DNA of 64,000 nt from Chlorella sorokiniana (taxonomy: Eukaryota > Chlorophyta > Trebouxiophyceae > Chlorellales > Chlorellaceae): positions 1,984,001-2,048,000 of the forward strand of contig CP084614.1 in assembly GCA_025917655.1 (NCBI GenBank). Reading direction: 5' to 3'. Positions 1 through 9,980 of the stretch are shown here, piece by piece (the stretch's first letter is position 1; each line of letters opens with the position of its first letter). Position numbers and translations under genes: made by a program. The notes beneath the pieces are model-generated. The model did no database searches. It saw nothing but the letters and a program-made list of their open reading frames with translations, and was not told the origin of the DNA.

Positions 1-23
1 TGGCCGCACCCCTGCCCCCGCAG

Positions 24-1699
24 CTGGGCGCCGTCACCCAGCCGCCCCACCTCTGCATCGTCACCCAGTTTGTGCCTCGCGGCTCGCTCTTCAAGCTGCT
101 GCACCGCACCCCCGCCTTCAACCCCGACGACCGGCGGCGCCTGCAGATGGCGCTGGACATCGCGCGCGGCATGGTGCGCTGCCTCGCCGTCGCCCAGCAC
201 CCTACCCAACCCTGCCAGTCCTTCTAGGGAGGGGGGACGGGGCAGGGCAGATGCGCGTCTCCCCAGAAACTGGCGCGCAGGCTGCGGCGACGGCCCTGGC
301 TGGGCTCCCCATGGGAGGGAGCGGCGCTGGGCTGCCGCCCTTTCCTCCAGCTTTATTTTCCTCCACGGGCAGCCAGCCTTATGCCCTCCCCCCCCACCCA
401 CCCACCACCACCTCCACCATCGGTCCCTCCCTACTGAGATCCCCCTGCATGACACCACCCCCACCGCCCCCAGAACTTCCTGCACACCTGCAAGCCCCCC
501 ATCATCCACCGCGACCTCAAGTCCCCCAACCTGCTGGTGGACAAAGACCTGACAGTCAAGGTGGGCGCACAGGCAGCCACAGGCAGCCACAGGCAGCAGC
601 CACAAGCGGTCTGGAAATTGGACACCGGCTGTCCATAGCCGGGTGCGGCAGCTGGCCTTGATCCTGGCGCAAGCACACAGGCTGCTGTGCAGTTCACGCT
701 GTGCACGCTACGTCACTGCTGCGCCGTTCACGCTGTGCACGCCACGTCACTGCTGCGCCGCAGGTCTGCGACTTTGGCCTCTCCCGCGCCCGCCGCTCCA
801 CCATGCTCAGCACCAAGAGCCAGGCGGGCACGCCAGAGTGGACGGCGCCGGGTGCGGCACAGGGGGAAAGGAGGCGGGGGCGCTGCATGCCCTGTACGAT
901 GCAACGCGTGCGCTGCATGCTGCCCCTGCTCAGCCCGACCAGCCTGCCGACCAGCTCCCACCCAGTGTGCACCTCATGCTCCTGCCCTGCAGAGGTCCTG
1001 CGCAGCCAGCCGTACAACGAAAAGTGCGACGTGTACAGGTGAGCCCCGCGCTGGTGGGGCATGGGGCAGAGCTGCGGGGCCGCAGCGTGGGCGCCCGCAC
1101 AGGCACAGCGCCCGCACAGGCACAGCGCCCGCCCCGCTGCCCACCCCGCCCCGCTGCAGCTACGGCGTGATCCTGTGGGAGCTGATGACGGATGAGGAGC
1201 CGTGGCACGACAAGAATGCGATGCAGGTGGGGCCCGGGCTGGCAGTGGGGGAGGGGCCGGGGAGCAAGCATCCCTGTGCTTGTTCCGCGCCGCTGCTTGT
1301 GTGGACGGCCGCCGCCTGCCGAGCGGGCGTCGCCCACGCACGGCTGGGCACGTCGCTTTTGGGCGTGATGGAGCGCGCTGCCCTTGCCGCCCCTCCCTGC
1401 CCCCTCCAGGTTGTGGGGGCAGTGGGTTGGAACAACCAGCGCCTGCCCATACCCGACGAGGCCCCCGCCGCTGTGCGCGACCTGATTGACGCCTGCTTCG
1501 GGAGCCCGGGGGCGCCCCTCCTTTGGGTGAGAGCCTGCTCGGCTGCACTGCGCCCGCCCCGCCTCTCCACCGCCCGCTCCCTGCCTCACTCGCCTGCCCT
1601 GCCTGCCTTGTCGCCTGCAGCGAGATCATCCCCATGCTGAAGGGGATGATCAAGGCAATGGGGCCTCCCGCCGGCCACCCAGACCACAGCCAGGGGTAG
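24..1699 (+). CDS. Raf-like MAPKKK (CTR1/EDR1 type), C-terminal kinase part
   Basis: This is the 3' end of a protein kinase gene whose start lies left of the window. Modelled exons are 24-173, 474-560, 764-851, 993-1039, 1160-1226, 1410-1526 and 1621-1699. The catalytic loop [12 protein letters not shown], the metal-binding DFGLSRA, the activation-segment [11 protein letters not shown] and the helix-F motif [15 protein letters not shown] are all present. The HRDLKSPN and GTPEWTAPE forms are typical of plant Raf-like (group C) MAPKKKs, which act in ethylene and stress signalling. That places it in the TKL family with high confidence, but the exact subgroup cannot be told without the N-terminus. 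The last exons read CFGSPG then RPSFGEIIPML only if one G of the G run near 1508-1512 is dropped. The protein ends about 25 residues after the kinase fold. A TGTAA signal lies at 2279. Confidence 0.85.
692..759. repeat. 34-bp tandem duplication in kinase intron
   Basis: Two adjacent 34-bp units (692-725 and 726-759) differ at one base. They sit just upstream of the acceptor at 761-763, inside the intron between the catalytic-loop and DFG exons. Confidence 0.85.
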
Positions 1700-2347
1700 C
1701 TTGCCTGCCCGCCTCCACCCGCCCCCAAACACCACCACAGACGCACTCATCTCACCATGACCCCCTTTCAGTCATCCAGCACGTATGTGCCCTGTCCTCT
1801 AAGCACTGCCTTCAGAACGCCTCCCATGAATAAAAACTTGCCGCAGTTCTCCAATGGATACAATCTGCCGCGGTTCTGGCCCCTTTCGTTTCTTGCTCGC
1901 ATCCTCTTGCGCCCCCGAAGCACCTCGGTGCCGGCTGCCGCCCTCACCCCGCCGCCAACCCTTCCTCACAACTGTGCAACGGCACGTGAGGGCCACCCAT
2001 GCACCACATCACCCCTTCGCTGTTGAACCGTTGCCCCGCTGCTGCTCACCCAGCCCCTCTCTTTTGACGCCCGGCCCACCAAGAACCGATGCCTCTCGGG
2101 CGTGAGGCCCCTGCCACTGTGAAACCCGCATGCTCCTGGACATGCATGCGCCCTAGCGACTGCTCTAGCACTTCTGCCGCTCCTTCCTGTGGCACCAGTT
2201 TGATACCTGCTTCATGTATTCTCTTTCCAATCGACTTGCACCAGTTTTCCAAACCGTGGCCAGCTTGCATGGCTGACCTGTAAAAAGGCACAGTGCCAAG
2301 GCGGCGACGGCCGCCATGATCCTCAGCGCCTCCCGCCGCCGCGTTGG
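1700..2347. other. 3' region between convergent kinase and NDUFB7 genes
   Basis: No coding exon is apparent. The stretch holds the presumed long 3' UTR of the kinase, ending near the TGTAA at 2279-2283, and the 3' end of the NDUFB7 gene coming from the other side. Confidence 0.5.
2279..2283 (+). other. TGTAA poly(A) signal of the kinase gene
   Basis: The pentamer TGTAA is the usual chlorophyte polyadenylation signal. Its place, about 580 bp after the kinase stop and just before the convergent NDUFB7 stop, fits the kinase transcript end. Confidence 0.45.
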
Positions 2348-3013
2348 TTATGCCGACGCCTCCTGCTGCGCCAGCTGCACCCGCCGCTTGTAATCCTGCA
2401 GGATCGGGGCCGTGCCAGCATGAGAGCCTGGCAGCGGCCACCAGAAGGCAGCGATGCAGGCTAGCAACCCAAACCACGGGCTGGCGCCGCTCGCAGCTGA
2501 GCTGGCGCAGCGGGGCCCGCAGCCGGCTTGCCTTGTACTGGCACTTTTCGTATTCGTGCCGCTCGTGCTCGCACTTCCAGGGCACGTACAGGCTGGCGCG
2601 GCTGCATGCGGAAGGGGGCGGGCGAGAGCCGGCTGAGGGCATCCTCTTTGCTGCTACTGTACAAGCGGGGTCCGCCGCATATACCGGAAGCTTTGCGCGG
2701 TTGCTTGCAAGCTGCAGCTCTGGGCAAAGCTGGGCAGCACCCGGTGCCGGCCGTAAGGGCAGCGCACCGGCACTCGTTCAGCTTGATGAGGATGTGTGCG
2801 CAAAAGTCCCTGTGAGCCATGTCAATGTTGGCCGCTGCCATCTCCTCCTGCAGCAGGCAACAGCAGCGCTCGCTGTAGGGCGGATGACCAGCACCGGCAC
2901 GGAGCGCAGCAAGCCTTTGGCAGCAGCGGTGGGGACGGGGCGCGCCTGCTGGCAGCTCCCAAGATGCGGCCTCCCACCTGTGTAGCCTTCATCACGGGTT
3001 CCCCACCCGCCAT
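2348..3013 (-). CDS. NDUFB7: NADH dehydrogenase (complex I) B18 subunit, NDUFB7
   Basis: Four exons read on the minus strand: 2978-3013, 2768-2847, 2532-2601 and 2348-2395. The product is about 77 residues. It has the two CX9C motifs of the B18 family: CAHILIKLNEC after the HRDF sequence, and CEHERHEYEKC after YVPWK. These disulfide-bonded twin CX9C helices are the hallmark of NDUFB7, an accessory subunit on the intermembrane-space side of the complex I membrane arm. The start MAGGEPVMKATQ and the next exon EEMAAANIDMAHRD line up with plant homologues. The third intron appears to use a GC donor (AAG|GCAAGC); reading through it gives an arginine-rich extension unlike the family, while splicing gives KDYKRRVQLAQQEASA and a stop. 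No frame problem was found. It is divergent from bL32m with about 350 bp between start codons. Confidence 0.85.
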
Positions 3014-3365
3014 TTCGGCTCAAGGACGGCCGTGGCCCCGCGCCTATCGAGCAAACCCCGGACCACTGCAAGGTGAGGCTCAACAGGGACTACAGGAGGC
3101 TCAATACACGACGCTGTAAATCGATGGATCGAAGATGGGACAACAGAGGCCGTGGGCGAGTGCCTGGACGCACACAGCAGTGCCTTCTACCGGCCCATGC
3201 AGGAGGGGCTGATAGCCGAAGCCATGCAGGTCAATTCTTGTTAACAAGTCGTGTTCTACATCGATCGGCAGAGCCTGTCATCTGCGTGGAGCCCTCTCTG
3301 CTCGTTCTCCCTGTTCCTTGCCCTCCCACCTTGCCCTCTTTATTTGCGATTGCGCATCTGCAACA
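3014..3365. promoter_or_regulatory. Shared upstream region of NDUFB7 and bL32m
   Basis: A 352-bp gap between two divergent start codons, both for mitochondrial proteins. I see no clear TATA box or repeated motif. A shared bidirectional promoter is an inference from the geometry. Confidence 0.4.
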
Positions 3366-3885
3366 ATGGCAGCCCTCAGAGCTAGCAGGACAGCACTGGC
3401 CCGGCTGCTGCTCGTGCAGAACAGCGGCAACATCGCAGGGCAGCAAGCAAGCAGTTTTACCACCTTGACAGCGCTTGGGAGTTGGTGGCAGGGCGCCACG
3501 ACGCAAACAGCTCCAGCGGCAGGCCTTGGGTTGCAGCGGCTGGCGGCGCTCATACCGACGTCGCTTGCGGACGCGCAGTGGCTGGCGGCTCCCAAACATA
3601 AGGTGGGCCCTGCGGCCGTACGCAGCCACCGTGCTTCAAGCTGGGCTGGTTTGCATCCGTGCAGTTAACGCCTGCGTTTGCTGTTGACGTACCGAGTCCC
3701 CCCCCCCAGGTGTCCCCCACCGCAAGGGCAAGCGCAGCGCTAGCAAGTTCATCCGCTTTGTGCCTGTGGTGGCGCAGTGCAGCAAGTGCAAGCGCGTGTT
3801 CCAGCAGCAGTCCTTGCCTTCCAAGTGCGACGAAGACGAGTGCCCTGCGTTCACGCTGCGGCGGCCGCACGTCCCGGAAGCTTAA
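3366..3885 (+). CDS. Mitochondrial large-subunit ribosomal protein bL32m
   Basis: Two exons, 3366-3602 and 3710-3885. Exon 1 starts MAALRASRTALARLLLV, an arginine- and alanine-rich presequence typical of mitochondrial targeting, and ends with PKHK. Exon 2 gives the bL32 core PHRKGKRSASKFIRF followed by the zinc-ribbon pattern CSKC...CDEDEC. The family motif PK-K-VSPH needs KVSPH across the junction. The run of five C after the acceptor (around 3714-3718) gives this only if it is six C, so a one-base shift is present there. The product would be about 137 residues, within the usual range for a mitochondrial bL32 with presequence. A TGTAA signal lies 68 bases after the stop. Confidence 0.8.
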
Positions 3886-3952
3886 TGCCCCTCCACGAGA
3901 CGGGGGGTTGAACGAGCCCCTGAGCAATTACTGCAATGTCAGTTCGCAGCAG

Positions 3953-3957
3953 TGTAA
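3953..3957 (+). other. TGTAA poly(A) signal of bL32m
   Basis: TGTAA followed by CATGC, 68 bases downstream of the bL32m stop codon. Confidence 0.6.
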
Positions 3958-4166
3958 CATGCAAAAGGGAGCAGCAGAGTTGATTGAGAGCAACAGCGAC
4001 AGGAGAGGTTGGCAAGCATCGCGGTAACGAAATAAATTCGTGGAAGCACAAGCGAGTGGGGGCAAGGGCAAGGGGTTCGAGGTATGGGGTTGATGGCCAG
4101 CTGGCCCCTGGATGGCTGCAGCAAGGCTGTCAGGAACCGGCGCAGGCGCAGCCCCCAAGCCCCGCC

Positions 4167-6811
4167 TCACTCCTTGCTTCCCTGCGTCTTGCCGCTGCTG
4201 TCCGCGCCGCCGTTCAACAGCGGCGCCTCCTGGTCACTCTTGGCTGCCGGCTCCTTGGCCTTCTGCATCGCCTTTTTGTTCAGCAGCTGCAGGGTGGCGC
4301 AGGGAAGGCCAGCATAGATGCCTTCGGTTCAGCAGCTGGCGGTCCGCCCTCACCGCAGGCTAGCGCTCCCTGGCTGCTTGGCATGCCACCCCGGGACCTG
4401 CCAGCGCAGGGGCCTGCCGCCCGCACCGGCCCCCCAGCCCGCCACTCGCCAGCCCCCCAGCCAGGAGGAAACACCCCACACCCCCACCTCCACAAAAGCA
4501 GCTAAACTAAGAGAACCAGGCGAGCGTTGCAGCAGCACCCCGGCCACCTGCAGCTTTTGGTAGTTGTAGATGGCCACGCCGTGCAGCAGAAGGCGTAGCC
4601 GCAGAGGTTGAGGCGGGTGACGGGGGCCTGGAAGATGTAGTAGGAGAAGAAGATGAGCATCCAGTCCTTGATGACCCCGCGATGTTCATGGTCAGCGCGC
4701 TCGTCTTGCCGATGAGCAGGAACACGGCCTGCAGGGACAGAAGGGGAGGGGGGGCAGCGGTGGGGCAGCGAGTCTCTGCAAGCCTGCTCCCCTTTAGTAG
4801 GCAACGCATAAAGCCACCACCCGCAGTGGGGCCCTCTCGCGAGCGAGGCCCACACAGCGCAGCCTCGGCAGGTTGGACAGGCGGCGCGGCGCACCAGATT
4901 GAGGGCAAAGGCGGCGAGCGCGTTTGCGATGAAGACGGAGGGGTACATGACGGGGGTTGGTGAAGAAGGGGCGCGCCTCCACGAGCACTGGGGCAGGGGG
5001 CAGGGGGCGCAGGCAGCATGCGCCGGCCTCAGCACGCAAGCCCTGAGCAACAACCCTGCGGCGGCACACAAGCCGTGCAGAGGGGGCGGGCCTGCATCCA
5101 GCATCAACCAGCCGCCCCCCGTTATTTCCCCCGCAAAACACACACACACGCACACCCAGCTGACTAGGATGCGGGGCACCCACCAAACGGCACCGCCAGG
5201 CACAGCAGGCAGGCGGGGGACACGTAGTAGAGGCTCTGCAGCGGGTTCATGGCCAGCCCTCGCGCGTTGATCAGAATCTGCACCAACGTCAGCCGCGCAG
5301 CCTGCAAGGGCATAGGGCAGCAGCGTGCAAGGCACGCCCAGCAGTGAACGGCAGCGGCGGGAACCCGGAGGCAGGCGTGGAGCGTGAGCCCAGCCGCCCG
5401 CCCAGCCGTGGCCAGAGCCGGGGTTGGCCAGGCCCGGGAAGCGCTCGCTGCGCGCGGCGCCTCGCTGCCGGATCCAAGGGGGCGCTGCGCGTGCGCCCGC
5501 GCCGCACCTCAAAGCCAAGCGCCACCAGCTGCTGCAGCAGGCCCTTCATCACCAGGTTGGCCTCCCGAGGGCGCAGACCAGCACGCCAAATGCGATGAGC
5601 GCCATGTTGGCAGCCGACGACCACTGCGGCGCAGGCAAGGGGCATGCCGTGAGCGTGCGCAGGGCCCTGGCCATGCACGCTCCCCCGAACAGCAGCTCAC
5701 ACCACAGCTACACGCGCGCCGAGTGGCGCATGCCGTGCACAGCGCATGCCGTGCACAGCGCGGCAGTGCCATGCCGCGGCCCCACCTGGTACTGCTCGGT
5801 GCCCAGCGCGACGCCGCACGCGTACACCAGGCCCGGCATGAGGGACTTGGTCATTTGGATGAAGGAGACTGAGAGGTAGAGGTAGGCCGAGTTGCTGAGC
5901 CACAGGCTGGCGGCGTAGAGGACGCCTGCGCGGCGGGAGGGCGGCAGCGGGCAGCGGCGTGGCCAACGCAGCACCCCTACTTGCAGCCGAGAGCCCCTTT
6001 CCCAGCCATGGGGCGGATGGCTGGTAGGGCCAGAGGACGCCAGCCAATCATGGCCCGGCAGGCCAGCGGCGCCGCCGCCCGCCGCCAGCCGGCTCCCCCT
6101 CCGCCGCCGCAGCCGCAGCTCCTCGACCAACCCAGCGCTTGAGGTGGGTGGCAGCTCACCGATGGGCATCACCCGCTGCAGGTAGTCCTTGCTGGACATG
6201 TTGTGGCTCTTCACCAGGCGCAACACGCGGATGCACATGAAGCCGACGGTGGAACAAAAGGCCATGTGCCACATGGTGAGGGCGATGGGGAAGGGGAACC
6301 CCGAGTACGCCAGCAGCCTGCACGGAACGAAGGGTGTCATGCTGCGGCGGCGACGGGGCGGGGGAAGGCCGCACGCGTGGCTGCCGACCGGGGGCAGCGC
6401 CAGCGGATGCCGCCAACCGCTGCAAAGATTCCAGGGGCCACCGCGGCCAACACGCAGCGCTGCCCGCCCCTTCCAAGGCCTCGGCGCGCCTGTCTCACCA
6501 TTTATTGAACAGGATGACTGCAGGGGGCCAAGGGGAGTGGCAAGCGAACAAGGTCTTAACAAAGATTGCAATGCTGCAGGAGGCACACAACGGCGCGGCA
6601 GGCATGCGCGGCTGCACCTGATATCGACACTCCCATCCATATCCCTACAAAAGTGTAGGCCCTGCACGCACAGCAGCAGGCGGTGCAGCAGGTATGTAAG
6701 CTGCCTGGCTGAGTTGCGCCAGGGTTACTGCTTGCCACCGCTGTGTAGGGGACGCATGGCAAGGGCAGCCGCCGCAGGCAGGCGCAGCTGGGAGGCCGAT
6801 CCCTCCGGCAT
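4167..6811 (-). CDS. DMT-superfamily sugar/triose-phosphate translocator-like transporter
   Basis: Ten minus-strand exons: 6729-6811, 6618-6661, 6499-6517, 6160-6317, 5786-5925, 5508-5623, 5184-5301, 4895-4987, 4548-4728 and 4167-4286. The protein has about ten predicted membrane helices. It carries signatures of the plant 'probable sugar phosphate/phosphate translocator' group: FPFPIALTMWHMAFCST, LWLSNSAYLYLSVSFIQM, SLYYVSPACL, IGKTSALTMNIAGVIKDW and YNYQKLQ. These proteins are antiporters of phosphorylated sugars or nucleotide sugars in plastid, Golgi or ER membranes; the substrate cannot be read here. The tail is short and hydrophilic. The third exon is only 19 bp but is needed to join SVILFNKW. 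Frame is kept only with one-base changes near 5564, 4952, 4675 and 4578, the first three in C or G runs. Confidence 0.85.
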
Positions 6812-7453
6812 CGCAGTTTCGCAAGCACATGGCCCTTCACAGCATCTCAACCGGCGATACTCGCTTTAGAACAGCCTGAAGAACTTGGGGGACAACATCG
6901 TTCCCTCGCGGCCAACGTCCTCTCCGCCTCAAGGGCCTTTCAGGACTGCACCACAAGCGCCCAGGCCGAAATTCGCCCCCTGGTCGGCCAGAACAACGGC
7001 AACCCAAGAACGGCTTTATGCGGGGCCCCTTGAGGCCGGGCACTGCCGAACTTGTGCCGCAAATGATGCGCGGAAACTAAACCAACAAGAAGGCGTAGGG
7101 TATCGCGTGAAGTGTCCGAAAGGAGCAATGGGTGCACAGGTGGCAACTGGCGGCCATGGCGCAGATATCTGTGAAGCCTATCTGTGAAGACCATCTGTGA
7201 AGCTCACAAGCTTGGCCTTCTTGCTTGGATGGAAAGCCTGCCCATAGCGTTACTACCGTAACTACTGTGCTCATGTGCAAGCCCTGCCGCGACCATCTAG
7301 CATGCTCCAGCGGCGCTTGAAGCGGCAGGTGATGCCACATTGCGGGAGGCAGCACTGGCATGCACAGTCAGGAAAAATGGTGACTACAGCAACGCTTGGA
7401 GAAGCGGTTGAACCCGACGCAGTAGTGGCATGAGATGAAAGAGCATTGTAACA
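6812..7453. other. Intergenic region with a short triplicated motif
   Basis: Lies upstream of the transporter and downstream of the minus-strand gene ending at 7454. No convincing coding exon. It contains the 13-bp triplicate at 7167-7205. Confidence 0.4.
7167..7205. repeat. 13-bp unit repeated three times
   Basis: The 10-mer ATCTGTGAAG occurs at 7167, 7180 and 7193, each followed by a different three-base spacer. It lies about 360 bp upstream of the transporter start. Confidence 0.7.
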
Positions 7454-8508
7454 TCAGGCTGCCTGCGCGATGCCTGATGCCCTACGCTGCACAGCAAGCA
7501 GCATCAACGCGCTGCTGGCTGCGTTGGCCGCCGCCAGCCAGAGCAGCGCGGGTTCGCACTGCCGCGCGGCCACCAAGCCGGCAAAGGCTGTCGAAAGCAG
7601 CAGGCGCCCGCCGATCGTGCTGAGGTAGAAGAAGCGGGGGTAGCGCCCCGCCGCGTCGTCCAGTGCCGCGCCCACATAATAGGCCCCATAGAGGGAGGCC
7701 AGCAGGCCGCCGACCCGCACCCACCCCTCCGAAACTCGGGAGGCGTCAAACAGGGCGCCAAAGGCGGCACCGGGCAGCAGGAAGACCGCAATGCCGAGGG
7801 TCGTGATGTAGATGCCCGTGCGCAGCGCGACGCGGGCGGTGGCCGGCCAGGAACCCACCGGTGGCAGCCGTGACCCCTGCGGCGGCTGCTCTGTCGCGGC
7901 TGCTCGGCTGTGGCGCTTGCTGACACGTGGGTTCACGCGCAGCTGCACGCCTCTATGAGGGCTGCGGACACCCAAGGCCGCTTGGAAGGGCCGTGCTGGC
8001 TTCCAAAGCCGGGCTGCCCGGGGCGCGTGCCAGCCGCGTTCCGTCCGGGGCCCTGCTTGGCTGATGCTCGCCCCATGCACCGCTTTCATCGCTGCCGCAG
8101 CCCTTGTTCGTCGCTGCCGCTGCCTGCAGGACGGCTGCCGCTGCTGCTGCGCCCTTGCTGCTGGTCCGCGCCGCTGCCGCCGCTGCGCTGCGCCAGCGCC
8201 TCCCAGTTGTCCAGCGCCTGCGACACCGCCTGCGCCGCACGCGCGCGTGCGTCGGCCTGCCAACGTTGACTGAGCTCGGCTGGACCCGGCTCAATCACCT
8301 CGACGATTGTGGCGGCTCTGCTCTCAAGGGCGCTGCACGGGTGTGGGGTGGCGGCCGGTGGGGCGGTGAGGATGCAACAGCAGGTGCTCCAGGCCGTGAA
8401 CTCCTACAAACTACCAAGCGAAAGCGCCTCGTTGCGCAGGTTCATATGCAGGGCGGTCGAAAGTCCTTACCGTGCTACTTTGGCGAGCTCCCGCAACAGG
8501 GAAGCCAT
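7454..8508 (-). CDS. Small polytopic membrane protein, unknown function
   Basis: A tentative three-exon minus-strand model. Exon 1 (8471-8508) starts MASLLRELAKVAR and splices to an exon beginning at 8332 that reads ALESRAATIVEVIEPGPAEL, then an Ala/Gln-rich helix with DNWEALAQR. The last exon starts near 7880 and encodes GSRLPPVGSWPATARVALR followed by three or four hydrophobic segments (GIYITTLGIAVFLLPGAAF, GGLLASLYGAYYVGAAL, LLLSTAFAGLVAA, LLWLAAANAASSALMLLA) and the stop at 7454. The joint between exons 2 and 3 is unresolved: a GC donor near 8140 with the acceptor near 7880 is off by one base. Alternatively the last exon extends upstream to a start at 8089, which would give an arginine-rich leader like a plastid transit peptide. 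I do not recognise the family. Confidence 0.45.
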
Positions 8509-8954
8509 ATGCTGTGGCGCAAGGACTTAAATGCGGGCTTACAGTCTTTTATTGGCACCGCCGGAGCTCAATTATAAACAAACACACTGCAAATGGTGCA
8601 CAGGGAGCCTCGGCTTTCACTCTTGCCCACGTCAGCGAGCCTTTTGTTAGTTCGGGAGGCCAAACCCCGATCAATCGTCAAGCAGGGCAAGCGGTCTCAC
8701 CTACTGCCAGCCACTTATGTATGGCAGGGCGTCAGCGCTGCGCCCCACCCTCTCTTTGACACGCTTCTTGCCGCTGCTGCCTCTGAGCCGCCCTCGTTAC
8801 TGCGTGTTCACCAATCAATACCTTCACGATCCACTCCACGCGCCCTTGCAGGCGAGTGGTTCGGTACGTCTTGAACTGCCCCTGCCGCCAGTCGCTGCCG
8901 CCTCCACCATGGGCATCTTTGTCGTTGCAGAAGGCGGTTGGTCGCATCAGCAGC
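8509..8954. other. Upstream region of the Nudix gene
   Basis: No exon that I can support. The Nudix reading frame stays open upstream of 8955 back to an acceptor-like CAG near 8929, so a leader exon could lie here, but none is convincing. Confidence 0.3.
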
Positions 8955-9792
8955 ATGTCTGGGGAGGGTCAGCACACCTACCGCTACCCCCGCCCATCCC
9001 TGACGGTGGATGCCGTGGTGGTGGCCGGGGGAGCCGACCCCAGCTGCTGCTCATCCAGGCGAGCGCCAGGGCGGCCGCTGCAGCGCTGCCAGCTGCTAGC
9101 CCATCATGCTTGCCTCCCTACCACCGTGCTCCCGAGCCACCTTCCTTGCCCAGCCCCGCATCCCTTTGCGCGCCTGCAGCGCAAGCACGACCCGCATGCC
9201 GGCGCCTGGGCGCTGCCGGGCGGGTTTGTGGACGAAAACGAGCCGCTGGATGCGGCGGCTGCGCGGGAGCTGCAGGAGGAGACGAGCGTGGACCCCTCGC
9301 GGGTGCTGCTCACGCAGGTACCGAATGGGGGTGTGTCGGGCGCAAGGAGGATAGTCGCTACAGCGGAGGGCAGCTGCCTGGCCTGGACTCATGGTTATCT
9401 TCCCTGCTGGCAGCGGCATGCCTGCATGATCCCCCCACCCCCACCCACACCCACAACGCCCTGGCCCGGTTGCCCACCACGGCCCGCCCCCGCTGCCGCA
9501 GGTGGGCGCGTTTGGAGACCCCGGGCGCGACCCGCGGGGCTGGTGCGTGTCGGTGGCTTACGCCGCGCTGGTGCCCAGCTCCGATCTGGGCGTGCAAGCT
9601 GCCGACGACGCGGCGGCGGCGCGATGGTATCCCGTGGAGCAGCTGCCGCAGCTGGCCTTTGACCACAAGCTCATCGTGCGCAGCGCGTTCCGCCACCTGG
9701 CGTGCCAGGGGGCTGCCGCGGCGCAGCCGGCGCTGGCGGCGGCCCTGGCTGCGGCGGCAGGCCGCTTGGAAGGCCCCTGGCAGCAGCAGTAG
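8955..9792 (+). CDS. Nudix hydrolase, ADP-ribose pyrophosphatase-like
   Basis: Exons 8955-9058, 9180-9317 and 9502-9792. The protein starts MSGEGQHTYRYPRPSLTVD, as in the 'YxYPRPaxTVD' group of Nudix enzymes that cleave ADP-ribose or related nucleoside diphosphates. The Nudix box GFVDENEPLDAAAARELQEE is complete in its acidic residues; the usual EExG has Ser in place of Gly. Downstream, the FGDPGRDPRGWCVSVAYAAL segment is the dimer-interface strand common in this group. The C-terminus is Ala-rich. Intron 1 has no GT near its start and appears to use CAG|GCGAGC. One C is missing in the run at 9038-9041 if DPQLLLIQ is the true reading. A targeting leader upstream cannot be excluded. Confidence 0.8.
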
Positions 9793-9980
9793 CTCGGCAG
9801 CCCCCGGCTCTGCCGCCACGGCCGCCACCTCTCCTGTGCACCTTGCCTTGCCTTTGTGCGTGCTCACATGTACATGCCTTTTCACGAGTATGGATCAAGG
9901 CACGCGATGCAGCGCAGGGGCTGGGCTGCGACGCTGTCAAGCAAGGCCGCCGACCTGCAAGCGGCCGCCCTCCGCGGCCC

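Noticed and set aside
694-1746. Long minus-strand open frame antisense to the kinase
   Set aside because: Very GC-rich DNA gives long open frames on the wrong strand. This one is rich in Arg, Gly, Ala and Pro, has no family pattern and lies across real kinase exons and introns.
8309-8530. Plus-strand 73-codon open frame
   Set aside because: It begins with GTG, not ATG, has no supporting splice or family evidence and overlaps the better-supported minus-strand exon.
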